Assembly: GCA_003024785.1 (NCBI GenBank)
Contig: PUQB01000302.1
Coordinates: 159,001 to 223,000, forward strand
Length of the DNA: 64,000 bases
Direction: 5' to 3'
Origin: Selaginella tamariscina
Taxonomy: Eukaryota > Streptophyta > Lycopodiopsida > Selaginellales > Selaginellaceae
Shown: piece by piece, positions 20,548 through 31,983 of the stretch
Layout: the number at the start of each line of letters is the position of its first letter
How positions within the stretch are numbered: position 1 is the first letter of the stretch
Made by a program: the position numbers and the translations under genes
The notes under the pieces: model-generated
The model's database searches: none
The model's input: the letters and a program-made list of their open reading frames with translations, nothing else
What the model was told of the DNA's origin: nothing

Positions 20548-23500
20548 ATGGAGTCGTCGTCAAATTCTGGGTAAGAATTAAAATAAAATCTGTTATACTC
20601 GGATACTTGAACTAATCATTTTTGTATTCAGATGTGGAATTGAGGTGACATTAAAGACAAGAGCAGGAGAAGAGATGGGCAGGGGGATTCTGGAATCAAC
20701 TTGGCCATATTTTAAGATAAATGGGAAGCGCATTGGAGCAACCATGGCTGCTGTCAAATTAACCTCTGTCACATCTCATGGACAAGCAAAACAATGGAAA
20801 GTAGATTCGCTAGTCAAGCACCCGAAAGCAGGCTGCGAACCCAGATTGGACGATTCTCGACACATATGCCTTGTTCCATCCAATGTCACGTTCTCGGATC
20901 CAGAGGTCGTCAGTTACAACATTAATTTCGGGTGGTTTTGTCGACTTGTGGATAATGACGTTCACGTGTTCACTAATGATGTTGACCTTGGAGTTCTTCT
21001 TCAACTCAACGAAAGCCCATCTATGGAGGGGATCCATCTGGATGTCTACTTCGAAAATCTTCAGACTCATCGAGTAGGTGTATTGTCAGGAGATATTGCT
21101 TCACAATACAGAAAATCAGCAAGTGAAGCAATCTTCCCTCTTCACATTGAAGAAGAACACAGCGACATCATAATGGAGATTGAGAGGGTGGCTCGGTCTC
21201 AGGTTCTCTACAGATCACGTTCAATTTGCTTAGGGAGCTTTGGGAGCTGGAAGAGTGTACCGAGAACACTAGAACAGCTGCAGTCGGGGATCACACATGT
21301 TGATTCGGATCGCAAAAGAAAATCATCAATCGTTTTGTCAGCTGCACCTGTGGCATCTCATGCTGCAATAAGTCACAAGGAAATGATGTTGGATGATAAG
21401 ATTTATCCTTGTAGGGTTAAATATTGCAGCGTCAACCCAAACTTCAATTACAGGCCACTCAACCAGGAACGTGTAGCTGAGCTCATGGAGAAGATGAAGG
21501 ACGACAATTCTTATACCGTTCCACATAATGCTGTTTTGTGTCCATACTATGAAAGAAGGAAGGGCGCTGACAAAGTCTGGATCACAACACCAGAACAACT
21601 CATGAAGATTCAGACGGAGAATAAAAAATCTATCAAGTACTACATCATTAGTGGCCAGCACACAATAACGGCAGCCCAACGACTTCTCGAGGAACACAAC
21701 AAAGGAACGATGGCAACAAAACTTTCCGAGCATACCCGTGAGAAGCTGACAAAAAGATCGGCGTTTTTAGCTAAGCCGAATCTCACAATCGAGCAGTACC
21801 ATAAGTTATCGGCGGAATGGGACGCTGCCGACACCAACCACTACAACAGCAAAATATGGGAGAAGTTTAAACACACACGCGAGCCGTGTGGGAATCTCTT
21901 CAGCGACCACAAAGAGCTACCGCAGGGAATACACAATCTGCGGAATACCGGGTAAGCAAATTGTTTGGGCGGGATTTATCTCGCCGGTATATTAATCTGT
22001 CTTTTTCCTCAGAGAGTTGAAGAAATTGCAGCAGTTGATTTTGCCCAGGTGGGCGGGAAGGAAACATCCTTTCTGATGATGTTGATTTCTTGCCCCGAAG
22101 ATAAGATCTTTGCCAAATGGTTGGGGATTATGGAATCCTTTTCAAAAGGAACACTGAAGAAGAAGCAGACAAGTGAAGGGGAGCCCTCAGAAAAGTCTGC
22201 AAAGAAACCCAGTAAGACGCCGAAGGCTAAGTCTGTTCAATCTACAAAGGATGTAGACAACGATTTCAAGCTCACATGGTTGAAGCCTTTAAATGGAACA
22301 ACGATGGAGGAGATGGAAGTCTTGGCTGATTTGGTGATCGATGGCAAACTACAAATTAATAACAGCAGCCCAACCTCTCCTTTTCATCTCAAGGCAATGG
22401 AGTTGAAGACGGTCAGGCATTTCAAGGAGTGGTTGGGAATACACTGCCACAAACTGGGTTGGACCTCGACTTCAACATATGAAGAGGTCAGCAAATATTT
22501 GCATGTGACGAACGATGATATGCTTGTCGAATGGGTGAACCAATCGGAAGATCTGGGCAAGAATCTATTGCACGCCAACGCCAAAAAGGAGAACATTGGG
22601 ATGACGCCTTCTCTTATGGCAGTCCTTCAGCAGCGGAGAACCGAATTGAACCTTATAAAGGAGGATGCTACAAATCACGACAAGCCCTACAGATGTTTGT
22701 TGTTAGATTCGGAGACTTTATGGGGTAACATCACTGCTTGTAGGAAACCGTTTCAATTGTTCGTGATGGATCGGCGGGTGTCAAAAAATCTTTCGACAGA
22801 TAGGGCACTAGAGGATCTGGTGGAGAAACTTAGCCGTGCAAGCATATACATAGAAGGTATTTATTATTGAATTCATGCTTGCGCTCTTCACTGATACCTA
22901 CTTTTTCAGGTATTTATTTCTTGATTCTTGCTCATGTCACCGATACTTTTGCCTTCGCCTTCGCCAAGAAGAATAGACATCGTTGGACAGGATTTTATAT
23001 GAACGATGCTAATCCCAAGTGCATTGATACCGTTGTTCACTTGGTTGTTAGGAATGCGCCAAACAATTTCAAGCTTCCAAATGACTGGCCAGGCATCTGT
23101 TTGCACTCCAACGGCCCTGAACCTCCATCCGATACACCGATAGGTATGAGTGACGTATTCGAATGTACGTTATCCAAACATTACAAGTCAAGCGGCACGG
23201 AGCATCGTCAACTTGATTAGGGGTCCTCACAGTGATGCGTGGGTTTTTGACTACTGCACTAGGGGGTCCGTCTTGAAGGAGTGTTACCTTCGGCATACAT
23301 GTGTGTTTGCCGTTGAAAAGGATAAGACCATGGTTGAGGACCTGAACAAGTGGATAGATTGGGTCTCAACTGAGTACCCCAACGATTCCATAAAGGCGTA
23401 TTTGAGAAAGTTCCCTCCAGATAAGTGCGATAGCTCTGAAGGTGAATCTGGTTCAATCTCGGAGTCTGAGAACGAACTTCAATCAGATATTAGACCGGAA

Positions 23501-23653
23501 GTTATCTCGAGGAGTACAGAACATTCGCACACTCCAGGACCCATGGAAACATCAATAGAAGATGCAGAAGATCTTGAACCATCTCACAAGCGGCTTAGAC
23601 CTTCTTCGCCTCACTCAGAAGGTAATAGCGAAGAAGAATTGATAATGAATTGA
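20548..23653 (+). CDS. ParB/sulfiredoxin-like and DNA-methyltransferase-like fusion protein
   Basis: The chosen start is ATG 20548 (MESSSNSG). Exons are 20548-20570, 20632-21951, 22015-22856 and 22910-23653, joined by GT-AG introns of 61, 63 and 53 nt that keep frame. The N-terminus (EMGRGILESTWPYF...IGATMAAVKLTSV) resembles the second module of the divergent DUF7869-type gene. The middle has ParB-like boxes: PLNQERVAELMEKM followed by PHNAVLCPYY, then YYIISGQHTITAAQRLLEE, like the G-x-H/R-R-x-x-A box of the ParB/Srx fold. A Lys/Ser-rich linker follows. The C-terminus RYPNITSQAARSIVNLI...WVFDYCTRGSVLKE...VFAVEKD recalls the target-LI and D-x-F-x-G-x-G SAM-binding region of beta-class DNA methylases. 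However, the GxG is changed and the DPPY site is not visible (LFVMDRRV lies where it might be), so it is probably inactive. The tail is acidic and serine-rich. The last exon needs a frame change near 23150. AATAAA follows at about 23726. Functions are inferred from motifs only. Confidence 0.6.
21952..22014 (+). other. 63-nt intron containing one array palindrome
   Basis: The donor GTAAGC follows ACCGG, and the acceptor is the second AG of TCAGAG. Using it keeps the frame (NLRNTG into VEEIAAVDF). The intron holds GGCGGGATTTATCTCGCC (21968-21985), identical to the variant unit at 18856-18873 in array 2. It is the only copy I found outside the two arrays. The palindrome takes up nearly a third of the intron. 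Confidence 0.8.
22857..22909 (+). other. 53-nt intron flanked by a direct repeat
   Basis: The intron begins GTATTTATTATTG and ends CTTTTTCAG, and the downstream exon begins GTATTTATTTC. The ten bases GGTATTTATT occur across both splice sites (22856-22865 and 22909-22918). Splicing gives SIYIEG-IYFLILAHV in frame. A direct repeat across both junctions is what intron gain by a short duplication, or by insertion with target duplication, would leave. Confidence 0.75.
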
Positions 23654-23925
23654 TAGAGTGACGAATAGTTGTAAATGAGTGTAACATAAGGCATTTTTGT
23701 ATATTTCTTTTATATTTGTACAGAAAATAAATTCTCAAGGATTAATGAAGCTTTTAGTTCAAACATGGGTCACACATTAACAAGGTAAATAATATACCTT
23801 GATAATTTTAAGGTCAGCTAATTATCATTTTGCAGATGTAATGAAATAATTGAGAACATGGATTTTCAGCATTGCATGAGGTAAGAGAGGGGTTTGGCGA
23901 CAATTATCTTGTGCCACATGTCAGA

Positions 23926-25091
23926 ATGACAGAGTTCATGCAGGAAATGGATAATAATGCAGCTCAAAACATCGTTACCATGGGGGCCACTTCATCATCA
24001 TTTTTATTGGCTTCAATTCCGAAATCAATTTCTTCAGCGCATGCAATATCTGAATCTTGTAAGGATGATGTACAATTAAATGATGAAGGGATAGGCAACG
24101 AGATAGTGGCAACGGATAAATGTGAAAGGGAGCAAACAAGTGATTTGCAAAGTATTCAAGAGGCAACGCTATCTCATGTTACTCATGGCCATATTGTGTT
24201 GTTGGATGTCAATGGTGTTCTGCTTCATCGACAAAGGCCCCAGGATAGAAAAAAGAAATCAAACAAGGAGATTTCATTCCTTGTCATGGTAAATTTCGAT
24301 ATGATATTATTTTTCGTCCAGGGTTGGATCGTCTCTTTCAAAAGCTTAAGGAGATGGGTGCGCTTGTGGGGATTTGGTCATGCATGCAGATTCATAACTT
24401 AACACCGCTGTTGAATTTACTTAAGAAACATTGTAGTGTTGCAGAAGAGGTGATTCGTAAAGATTGGATTTTTGACCAGCGAATGTGTCATAAACCTCTC
24501 GAATTTCACAATATAAGAAAGGAAAGCAAGCCATACTTCTTCAAGAATGAAAGAATAATTGGGACTCATGGGGAGATCAGTCGCTTAAGGATAATGAAGA
24601 ACGCACAGATGTTAGTAGTAGACGACTCTCCTCAGAAGGCTATGCTCAACCAAAACATTGCTTGTATTCATCCAATCACTTTCGATCCATATTCTGATAC
24701 CGATATCATGGATGAGCTAGTGAACTACTTGGATACGTGCCTCAGAAAGAAGAATCTCGAAAATTTTTGTGAGCAGTATCCACCGTATCATACATTTCCT
24801 GAAGCTTTTCTTTCTCGTGATATTGAATTTTATAAAATGAAGGATAGCAACCGGGCGCTTTATAATATTATTCTTAAGGAACGTCAGTTTTTAGATGAGC
24901 CTTTATGCAGACCTTCTCTTATCACATCTTATGTATTAACAAGGATGGCAACTCCCAATTGCATTCGTGAGAGTGTTAAGTGGTGGCAACAACATCAAGA
25001 TATTGACCAAAATGATTTGATTAATCCGGAGAGTGATGATTTAGACAAAATGAAAAGATTTCTTTGTATGATAGAAAGAAAGTATTTATAA
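23926..25091 (+). CDS. FCP1/NIF-like HAD-superfamily phosphatase
   Basis: The start at ATG 23926 (MTEFMQEMDNN) is tentative, because the frame is open upstream to 23872 and a splice acceptor (TTTTCAG) lies at 23869. HAD motif I reads HIVLLDVNGVLLHR, where the usual second Asp is Asn. D-x-N-G-x-L is common in plant NLI-interacting-factor-type phosphatases. The segment FRYDIIFRPGLDRLFQKLKE then GIWSCMQIHNL matches the R-P...W-S motif II region. LVVDDSPQKAMLNQN is motif III. A C-terminal helical region follows. Motif I and the RPGLD segment lie in different frames, and the change falls at or near the A6 tract around 24250. This is either a real frame shift or a consensus error. The family dephosphorylates phospho-Ser/Thr, classically on the RNA polymerase II tail. 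The role here is unknown. It lies 270 bp downstream of the ParB-like gene on the same strand. Confidence 0.65.
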
Positions 25092-26917
25092 AAAATTAAC
25101 ATGTTGATAAGAAAATGATTTCATTTGTAATTATGTTTGATAGTATTTCTTCATTATTGTAAACTATTTTTAGAATAATATGAATATTCTAAGATATTTT
25201 AGGAATATTCCTTACTAAGTAAGGTTATTGAAGGATTAATTAATTAATTAATTAATATTTAAGGCTTAATTACATATTAATTAAATGATTAATTAATAAT
25301 TAAAACTTAAGTATTAATTAGTAATTTATTTTATATTCCCATTTTCACGTATCATGCCCACTTTAGTTACAACGTGCCATTAAGTATTAATTAGTATTAT
25401 AAGAAATGAGCTAACAACATTAGAATATTGAACCCTATCTCTAGCCTTATCACTAGTTATAGATTTGAATTTGCACCTCTGATTCCAAATCAGAAACTAG
25501 ACCATCGATCACATATCTAAATTTGAACCTTTAGTTTTATATTTGAATCTGATTAGACTATGAATTTGAATCGCCTCATGATCCTGAATATCCAAAGGAT
25601 TATTCTGTTGGCATACCAACATCATCATCAATATGGTATATTCTAATGGTTCATGACACTTATTGATTTCGTCAAATAAGAATTTAATCACAAAGCTAAT
25701 CTCATATCAACAAGTCTCATTAAGTAAGGATTAGCCTATTCACTTTTACAAGCTTATCTCATATTAACATGTCAATTAAGTTAACTTTTACAATTGATCT
25801 TGTTATAACTAGGTTTCATCAATTAAGGATTATACAAATTCATCCTTGATGGAAATTGAACTATGATCACTTTCAATACTGAATATTATCTCTCTCCCCT
25901 AGAACTAATTCGTATTACTTTGTTTACTTAATTGAATGATGCATACAAAACCCTTGTATTACCTAATCAGGTATCATAATATATATGAGCAACTCTTATT
26001 AGGTAAGAACCACAACATAGGAGCTCACCATAAAGTGCTAGACAAAGATGCTATGGCTCAAGAATGTAGTCAAAATTAATTTTGATATATAGTTGATGGT
26101 TAAATATTTATTAATGTCAAAAATTACCATAGGACGGAGTTTATGACTAAGGGAAGGTGATCAACAATTGAAGATTGACCATGCATTAGCGTTAAAAGAA
26201 CAACATGGATTAAGCACATTATGACCCTAGTCATAGTAGTGATGATTGTCAATCATCATGAGGATGGCATAAGCAATGATTTACATGATGGTACCTCAAG
26301 ACCTTAGTAATTCAAATGTTAAGTATGAATTTGCATAGTTCATTAGCTTACTAATTAATACCCATTGTTCTAACTCAACTTTTGCACAAACATATCCATA
26401 CTTTGACTACTTCAAAGTTTTTTCTATGCTTGATCGACACTTGAGTTCTAAGAGTAAAGGTTGATATGAATAGTGAGCATGAGATCCTACAGGGTAGTTG
26501 GTACAACATCATAAAATATATATTTTTTAAATATATAAAATAAAAATTCATAGTATTTAATTCCAAAACATATTGAATTAAACATTAATATAATATAGTT
26601 ATTTACAATCTAATTATGTAGTTTAATAACATTTTATATTTAATTTATTTCATTCCAATTTGTTATGTTTATTTTATTTTATTCCAATTCATTACAATTT
26701 GTTATGTATGTATTATTATTATCATTGTATTTTATTTCAAATTCCAACACAAATATATAAAAATAATAATTTCATTAAAATCTAAATAAAGTGAATAATA
26801 TTTGGATTCACTTAATTAAGTTATATATTAATCATTTTTTAGAAATTATACAAAGCTTTTTAAATAATTTTGTTTCATATGTAATTACTTTTTATTTTTA
26901 AAGTTTTGTTAATAACG

Positions 26918-26965
<48 letters not shown>

Positions 26966-27159
26966 ATATATATAACGCTTAAGGGCGTTGTTAAGTAATA
27001 AAATTTAATGGAAGTGAGTAGTGCGAAAATCTGTCACCCCATCAAACTTGCCTAGTAGGGGTGTGTGCGGAAACGCCCGTAGTTTCATATGGACATAAAT
27101 CTGTAATCATCAAATCACGGCGTGCCTAAAATCCAGCCCTAGCGGCTAGGTTAGGGTTT
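25092..27159. other. AT-rich spacer
   Basis: No gene is supported over 2 kb. Visible items are a (TTAA)n-type run near 25230, GAATATTC words near 25190 and a pure (TA)n run at 26919-26962. The last 150 bases become more GC-rich and include 'tagggttaggtt'-type words just before the next gene, so this part is the likely promoter and 5' leader. Confidence 0.6.
26919..26962. repeat. (TA)n microsatellite
   Basis: An uninterrupted TA run of about 22 units in the spacer upstream of the NTPase gene. Confidence 0.9.
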
Positions 27160-27167
27160 TTGTGTGT

Positions 27168-29391
27168 GATGGAGGTTTTGAAGTCGGTCGCCCGTGTCTC
27201 AGAGCACCGCGTTCTTCAATGGCCAATGGATCAGGACCAGGATGCAGTCGATTACGGCGAGATCCTCTTGAATCTTCTTTTTTCAGCTGGATTACGGCTG
27301 CTCATTTGCGCGCATCATGCCCTTGCTCATGCCCTTGCTTGAAATGGTTTCAGGTAAGCTGGGCCCAGAGTTGTTTCAGCAGCAGGAGTCGGAGGGATGT
27401 GATCGCCTGGTGGCATATTTGGAGGGCTTAATGCCGGTTACGGATGCGAAGCCTATACTGCAGATCCAGCAGGATGTTGTGGATTGGGAAGAAGCATTTT
27501 TTATGGAAGCTGGAAGTGCAAGTGCACCAACACCAACACCGCATCTGCTCTCAAAGCTGGATGGTTATGCTGGACAGTGGGATGGAGGGGTTACTTGGCT
27601 GGCTCCATTCACAGCTGTTGTGCAAAGCAGTGGATGGGGAAAGTCACGAGCTATTTGTGACCTTCGTAAGCACGGGATCTTCGTGGTCTACTGTTCCTTT
27701 ATGAAGCCGGAATACACGGGTTTTCCTTGCAGAAGTGAAGTGGCAAAGTGTTTTTGATGCGGGAATAACCCAGCACGTGGTCTGTGCTTATCTAAAGGCC
27801 TGCTTGGAGGTGTTGATCGACAGTGATATGTCAGCGGAGCAGTGGCTGCAATGCCAGATACGTCGGAACGTGAAAAACATAGTTGGCGAAGCCATCTTGG
27901 AGCGTTACAGGACAGTGCTGCCAGAGATGTTGGGGAAGACCGATATGGAACTCCGACAGTCTCTACTACAGGTAGTCCAGAAGCTCCATAAGAATAAGAG
28001 AGAGTCGCTGAGACAGAACGGCAAGCTAAAGGTGCTGTTTACGTTTGACGAGGGTAAGGGGTTGAAAGACTTGCACACAACATTTCCAGTCTTCTGCAAG
28101 GCTATGAGCCACTTGCCAGTAGGGTGCGGGCTCTTCGTGGTTTTTGCGGACACGAATGCATCAGTCGTGAATTTTACTCCACACCGTGACCTAGACCCCA
28201 CCGGAAGAGTCCGTAAGCATGGCCAGAGGCTCTTTGATCCTATCCATTTGATAGGAAAGGCGGACCTATTTGCTCCTGACACGACACCATGGAGATCTGG
28301 CAAGAAGGGCGATCTCGTTCCCGAGAGTATGTTCATGCACGGAAGACCGCTGTGGGGTGTGCATTTGTTAAAGAGCAAGGGGGAAGCGAAGGAGGTCCAT
28401 TTGAAAGAGCTTGTTAGGTTCGCTACCTGGAAGCTGCTGGGCGAGAAGAGCGTGCAGCTGTCCGAGGGGCTTACCAAGCAGGATGCCGCTGCCGTTTTCA
28501 TGGCCTGTATTGGACCCGAGGTTTTGTCGTGGTCCTATTTGGCGCAAGACCTTGTTGCTGGCCACATGGCTACCTGCATTGCCACGACGGATGAGAGGCA
28601 GCGGGTCCTTATGCTGGGTATGAGTGAAGCAGTTTTGGGGAGGCGGCTGCATTTATTCTCCATCAGCTGGGCTTCCTAGTACGTGCACTGGGGTTCTTGG
28701 TCGAGCTTGTCACTGAGGGGCTGGTTTTGGAAGGAGCACGAGGCGAGCTTGTGGTGAGGATGGTGTTGCTGCTGTGCATGCACAAGTGTGCAAGCAGAAG
28801 CAGAGCGATGTCCTTCTACACTGGCTGTGTGACACTTCGGGAGTTTCTGGGGACGATGTTTGGGGAAGGCTGGAAGGCCAGCAACTGCAGCTCAGAGCAC
28901 CTTGATGCTGTCACATGCTTCAACCACTTCGTTCCGCTGTGTAGTGGTGTTGAACTCACCAAGCAAAGGCTGTGGGGGTTCCTCACTGCAATATTGTATC
29001 CACGTGGGGAGTTTGCCTCCGACATAGGAATCCCTTGGGTTCAGTTCGATGCCCAAGGCAAAGTGGTGGACGTTGGCGTTTTCGAGGTCCAGGTTAAGAA
29101 TCGTCTGTGGCTCGCAACGGGACAAGCATCTGACGCCTGGAACAAGTTGAAGAAGCGCGGCAGAAGAAATGGTTCCCAGTCAACCTATAGTTGTCCTGAA
29201 CTTGGGTGGTGATGAGTGCCTTCTGGATCAAGAGCAAACTTCTTTTGGTATTTCACAGGAAATGTATCCATTTTTATACAAGGTGGTTGTGCAGTCTCTG
29301 GTGAAGGTGTTGAAGGCAGAGACAAGTTTTCGAGCTTACATGCCCCAGGAAGAAGTGAAGCTCGTCAAAGCAATGGCGGTTCTCTCTTTGT
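27168..29391 (+). pseudogene. Crinkler-type P-loop NTPase/nuclease gene (fossil)
   Basis: The region is clearly coding and GC-richer than its flanks. Parts in order are: an N-terminal region from the ATG at 27168; a P-loop-like stretch (AVVQSSGWGKSR, about 27610-27650) followed by FVVYCSF; a Walker B-like stretch (VLFTFDEGKGL, about 28040) with FVVFADTNASVVNF after it; and a C-terminal stretch (VGVFEVQVKNR, about 29070-29105) that looks like the ExK of a PD-(D/E)xK nuclease fold. This order resembles the P-loop NTPase plus restriction-endonuclease-like proteins that belong to, or lie near, the Crinkler effector class. Those are known from oomycetes, fungi and scattered other eukaryotes, some of them linked to transposons. 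The coding sense is spread over about four frames. Some joins may be introns and others breaks, so I treat it as a probable fossil. It lies 2.1 kb downstream of the FCP1-like gene on the same strand. Confidence 0.55.
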
Positions 29392-29419
29392 AAGAGCTCT
29401 TGGGTTTGGAAGTGTTTAA

Positions 29420-29989
29420 CTGCATGGACTGTGCATCGGACAAGTTTACATTACATGTTTATAATTAAACGTTACAAGATATATATTCGTTACGGTGTAA
29501 TTATAAAGTTTTAGTGAAAGTCACTTCTAATATACGGGTTACGTTAGATACGGAGGATCGTTGACCACTCGATAGTTATGTATTGTATGTTCGATAGTTA
29601 TGTATTTTAAGTGATAATAATCTATATTATGTTGTTAAAACATACTTGGTGTACCACCCATGTCCCTCACGTTTGTTAGGTATGTCCCTTACAATTACTT
29701 ATTCTTATCATTTGTAATTCTACTATATTAGAAACAAACACACACATTTAACGGGGCATGCATCTTTACTCAGTATGTGAGCATAGTTTGTGCATCAAGT
29801 TAAATGTATGTGAAGATTTAAGTTTCTAAAAGAATTTTAAGGGAAGGATTATAGGATTTACACTTGGTGACCTACTTTAACAACACACCAAGTGTAACTT
29901 TTGACTTGAGATAAGTTTTCTAACAAATCTTCATAATCATATAGAAAATTAATAACATTGCTACAAATAAAACGTGGGTATAAACAATG
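29420..29989. other. AT-rich spacer
   Basis: 3' flank of the NTPase gene. The phrase 'cttggtgtaccaccc' near 29646 and 'acttggtgacctac...acaccaagtgtaac' at 29860-29900 form short inverted repeats (CACTTGG / CCAAGTG). No gene is seen. Confidence 0.5.
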
Positions 29990-31983
29990 TTAATCTTTAA
30001 TACAACTTTGAGAGTTTGGCTCGTATACTTAAGTAGGCATAAAACTTAGGTCCTCTTAAGATAATTACCATCATGGCCACCTAAGAAGATAACCTAAGCA
30101 GACTCTAAGATCTTACCCCATAAAACTTAATAGACTTATGACAAAGCATGACTTACCCCTTGAGGAATCACTCTCACTTGAGAGTACAACCACTTTAAGG
30201 TGACGAGAGGTACCATGACCTACGACAAACTCTTAATGTGAGACCAAATTATACCTTAGACCCATGGTTATTACTTAGTGTCGACACAAGTGTATGCCTA
30301 GTGTTGCATTAAGCAAACCCCTAATATTAAGTTTGAAGAACCTTAAGCATGTGACCATGTGAGTGACTAACAAAAGGCTTTTTTCTAACTTCTAGACATA
30401 TTTACACACTTTCATGATGAACACCCTTAGCCAAGAGCACATTTGAATATGAAACTTAACCTTTCTTGAGAAATGCCCATTTTGATGCTAACATGTTTGT
30501 TAAGACATTCAACCCTTGGCATTGAACTCATGACACAACCGCAAAGGTTGTGCCTTGGCCATTACTAGAGTGTCATCCACTCTAGTGTAACATGTTCATA
30601 TGACCCCATTTCCAAATGTAAATTACCTCAGACTTAAGAGTTACACATGGTGTTATGAACATGGCTTGTAGATGTCAGCCTTAGAACCCCTCTTTGTAAA
30701 CCTCTAAAAATATTGTAAAGACACCCCTCTACCAAAATCTCACACTCAAAGTTGAACAAGGGCAATCACAATCTTTAAATTGTGAGTTAGGATGCATGTC
30801 TTACTTAGTTACGAGTGTTATTTAATTTGATGTAAAGAAGAAGGTTAGAGACAAGCCTCAACCTTTGGATTATGAAACATGTGCTTTGATAAAACCTCCT
30901 AAGCATGAATTTTCTTACAATAAGGGTTGGACAACTCTTAATGTGTGACATACCCATGTGCACAATATGGGTTGTGCTTTAACAACACAAGCATAAGCTT
31001 GAAAAATAATGGGCTTTCTTTTGAACACCAAAACTTTCACTACATATACCATACTTTATTTATGTTACTCTCTTTTTTATTTTGTGTACATGGGCTAACA
31101 CTCCCAATGTTTAATGAGTTATAACTTTAATTATTAGAATCTGGTAAAGTAACCTTTGTTAAGAACTCATCTTTTAGGAACTTACTCCCACAATTGGCCA
31201 AGCCCACAGACAATGCTCGCCTTGTGAGGTAGGGTGCATGGGTTAGACAAGCTACAAATATCATTCCTAGTTTGATGTGGATGAAGCATTCAAAGTAAGG
31301 CCTCAACCATTTAATTTATACTCGCGGAACGTCAAGTTGAGCAATGGCTTCCAGGCTTGGAGCAGGTTATCAAGTTAGTTAACTCCTTAGATGTAATGTA
31401 CTTGGTCTTAAGGGTCAATGTTAAGGTAGGCTAACCTAAAGGTGGAACGTACCCCTATCATATGAAAGTTGAGGCGGCACAACAAAGTGACGACACAAAT
31501 TTAGGTTGCACCAATAGGAGAATAACGAGCTCTCTCTTGAACCCAAGAACTTTCATTACATAAACCTTATCTTATTTATTTGATATACCCCCCTTCCCCC
31601 TTATTTTCCTATTTGAGTAAGTAGGCTGGCACGAAATGTTAACCTTAATGTTTTACATTTAGACTTTTAAACCTTATCTCTACCTCCTACTGCTAAACCC
31701 CTACTCAAGAGGGGTTAAACCTATATACGACATGTCGAACTCATCAAAACTAATTAGTAATGCAACTGGAACACAAAAAATGAAGATAAAGTTTTTTAAA
31801 TAGAGGTGCTAGCTTCGCTTAGAGTTTCTTACAAGTACCTAACAACACTTGACCAGACTATTACTAAATACCTAAGTGCATTAAGCATGCCTACGTTTTA
31901 ACACCTAGAGCTTGTCAACATAGTTTGATAAGTAACAAAAATTAACGTTCAAAGTAAAGAAAGTCATAATAAAAATTATGACA
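29990..31983. mobile_element. Decayed LTR copies of the 7026-8683 family
   Basis: The segment from about 29990 to 31100 follows the order of the solo LTR at 7026-8683, for example 'cttaccccttgaggaatcac' at 30156 against 7328, and 'acaagcctcaacc' at 30850 against 8040. From about 31180 to 31983 a second, better-kept partial copy follows. It shares 'ggcggcacaac', 'ggttgcacc' and the terminal hairpin 'gtcataataaaaattatgaca' type with the LTRs at 8683 and 63908. These are two partial, tandem or nested copies. I could not fix the left boundary or a target duplication. They are more diverged and more AT-rich than the copy at 7026, and so older. Confidence 0.75.
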
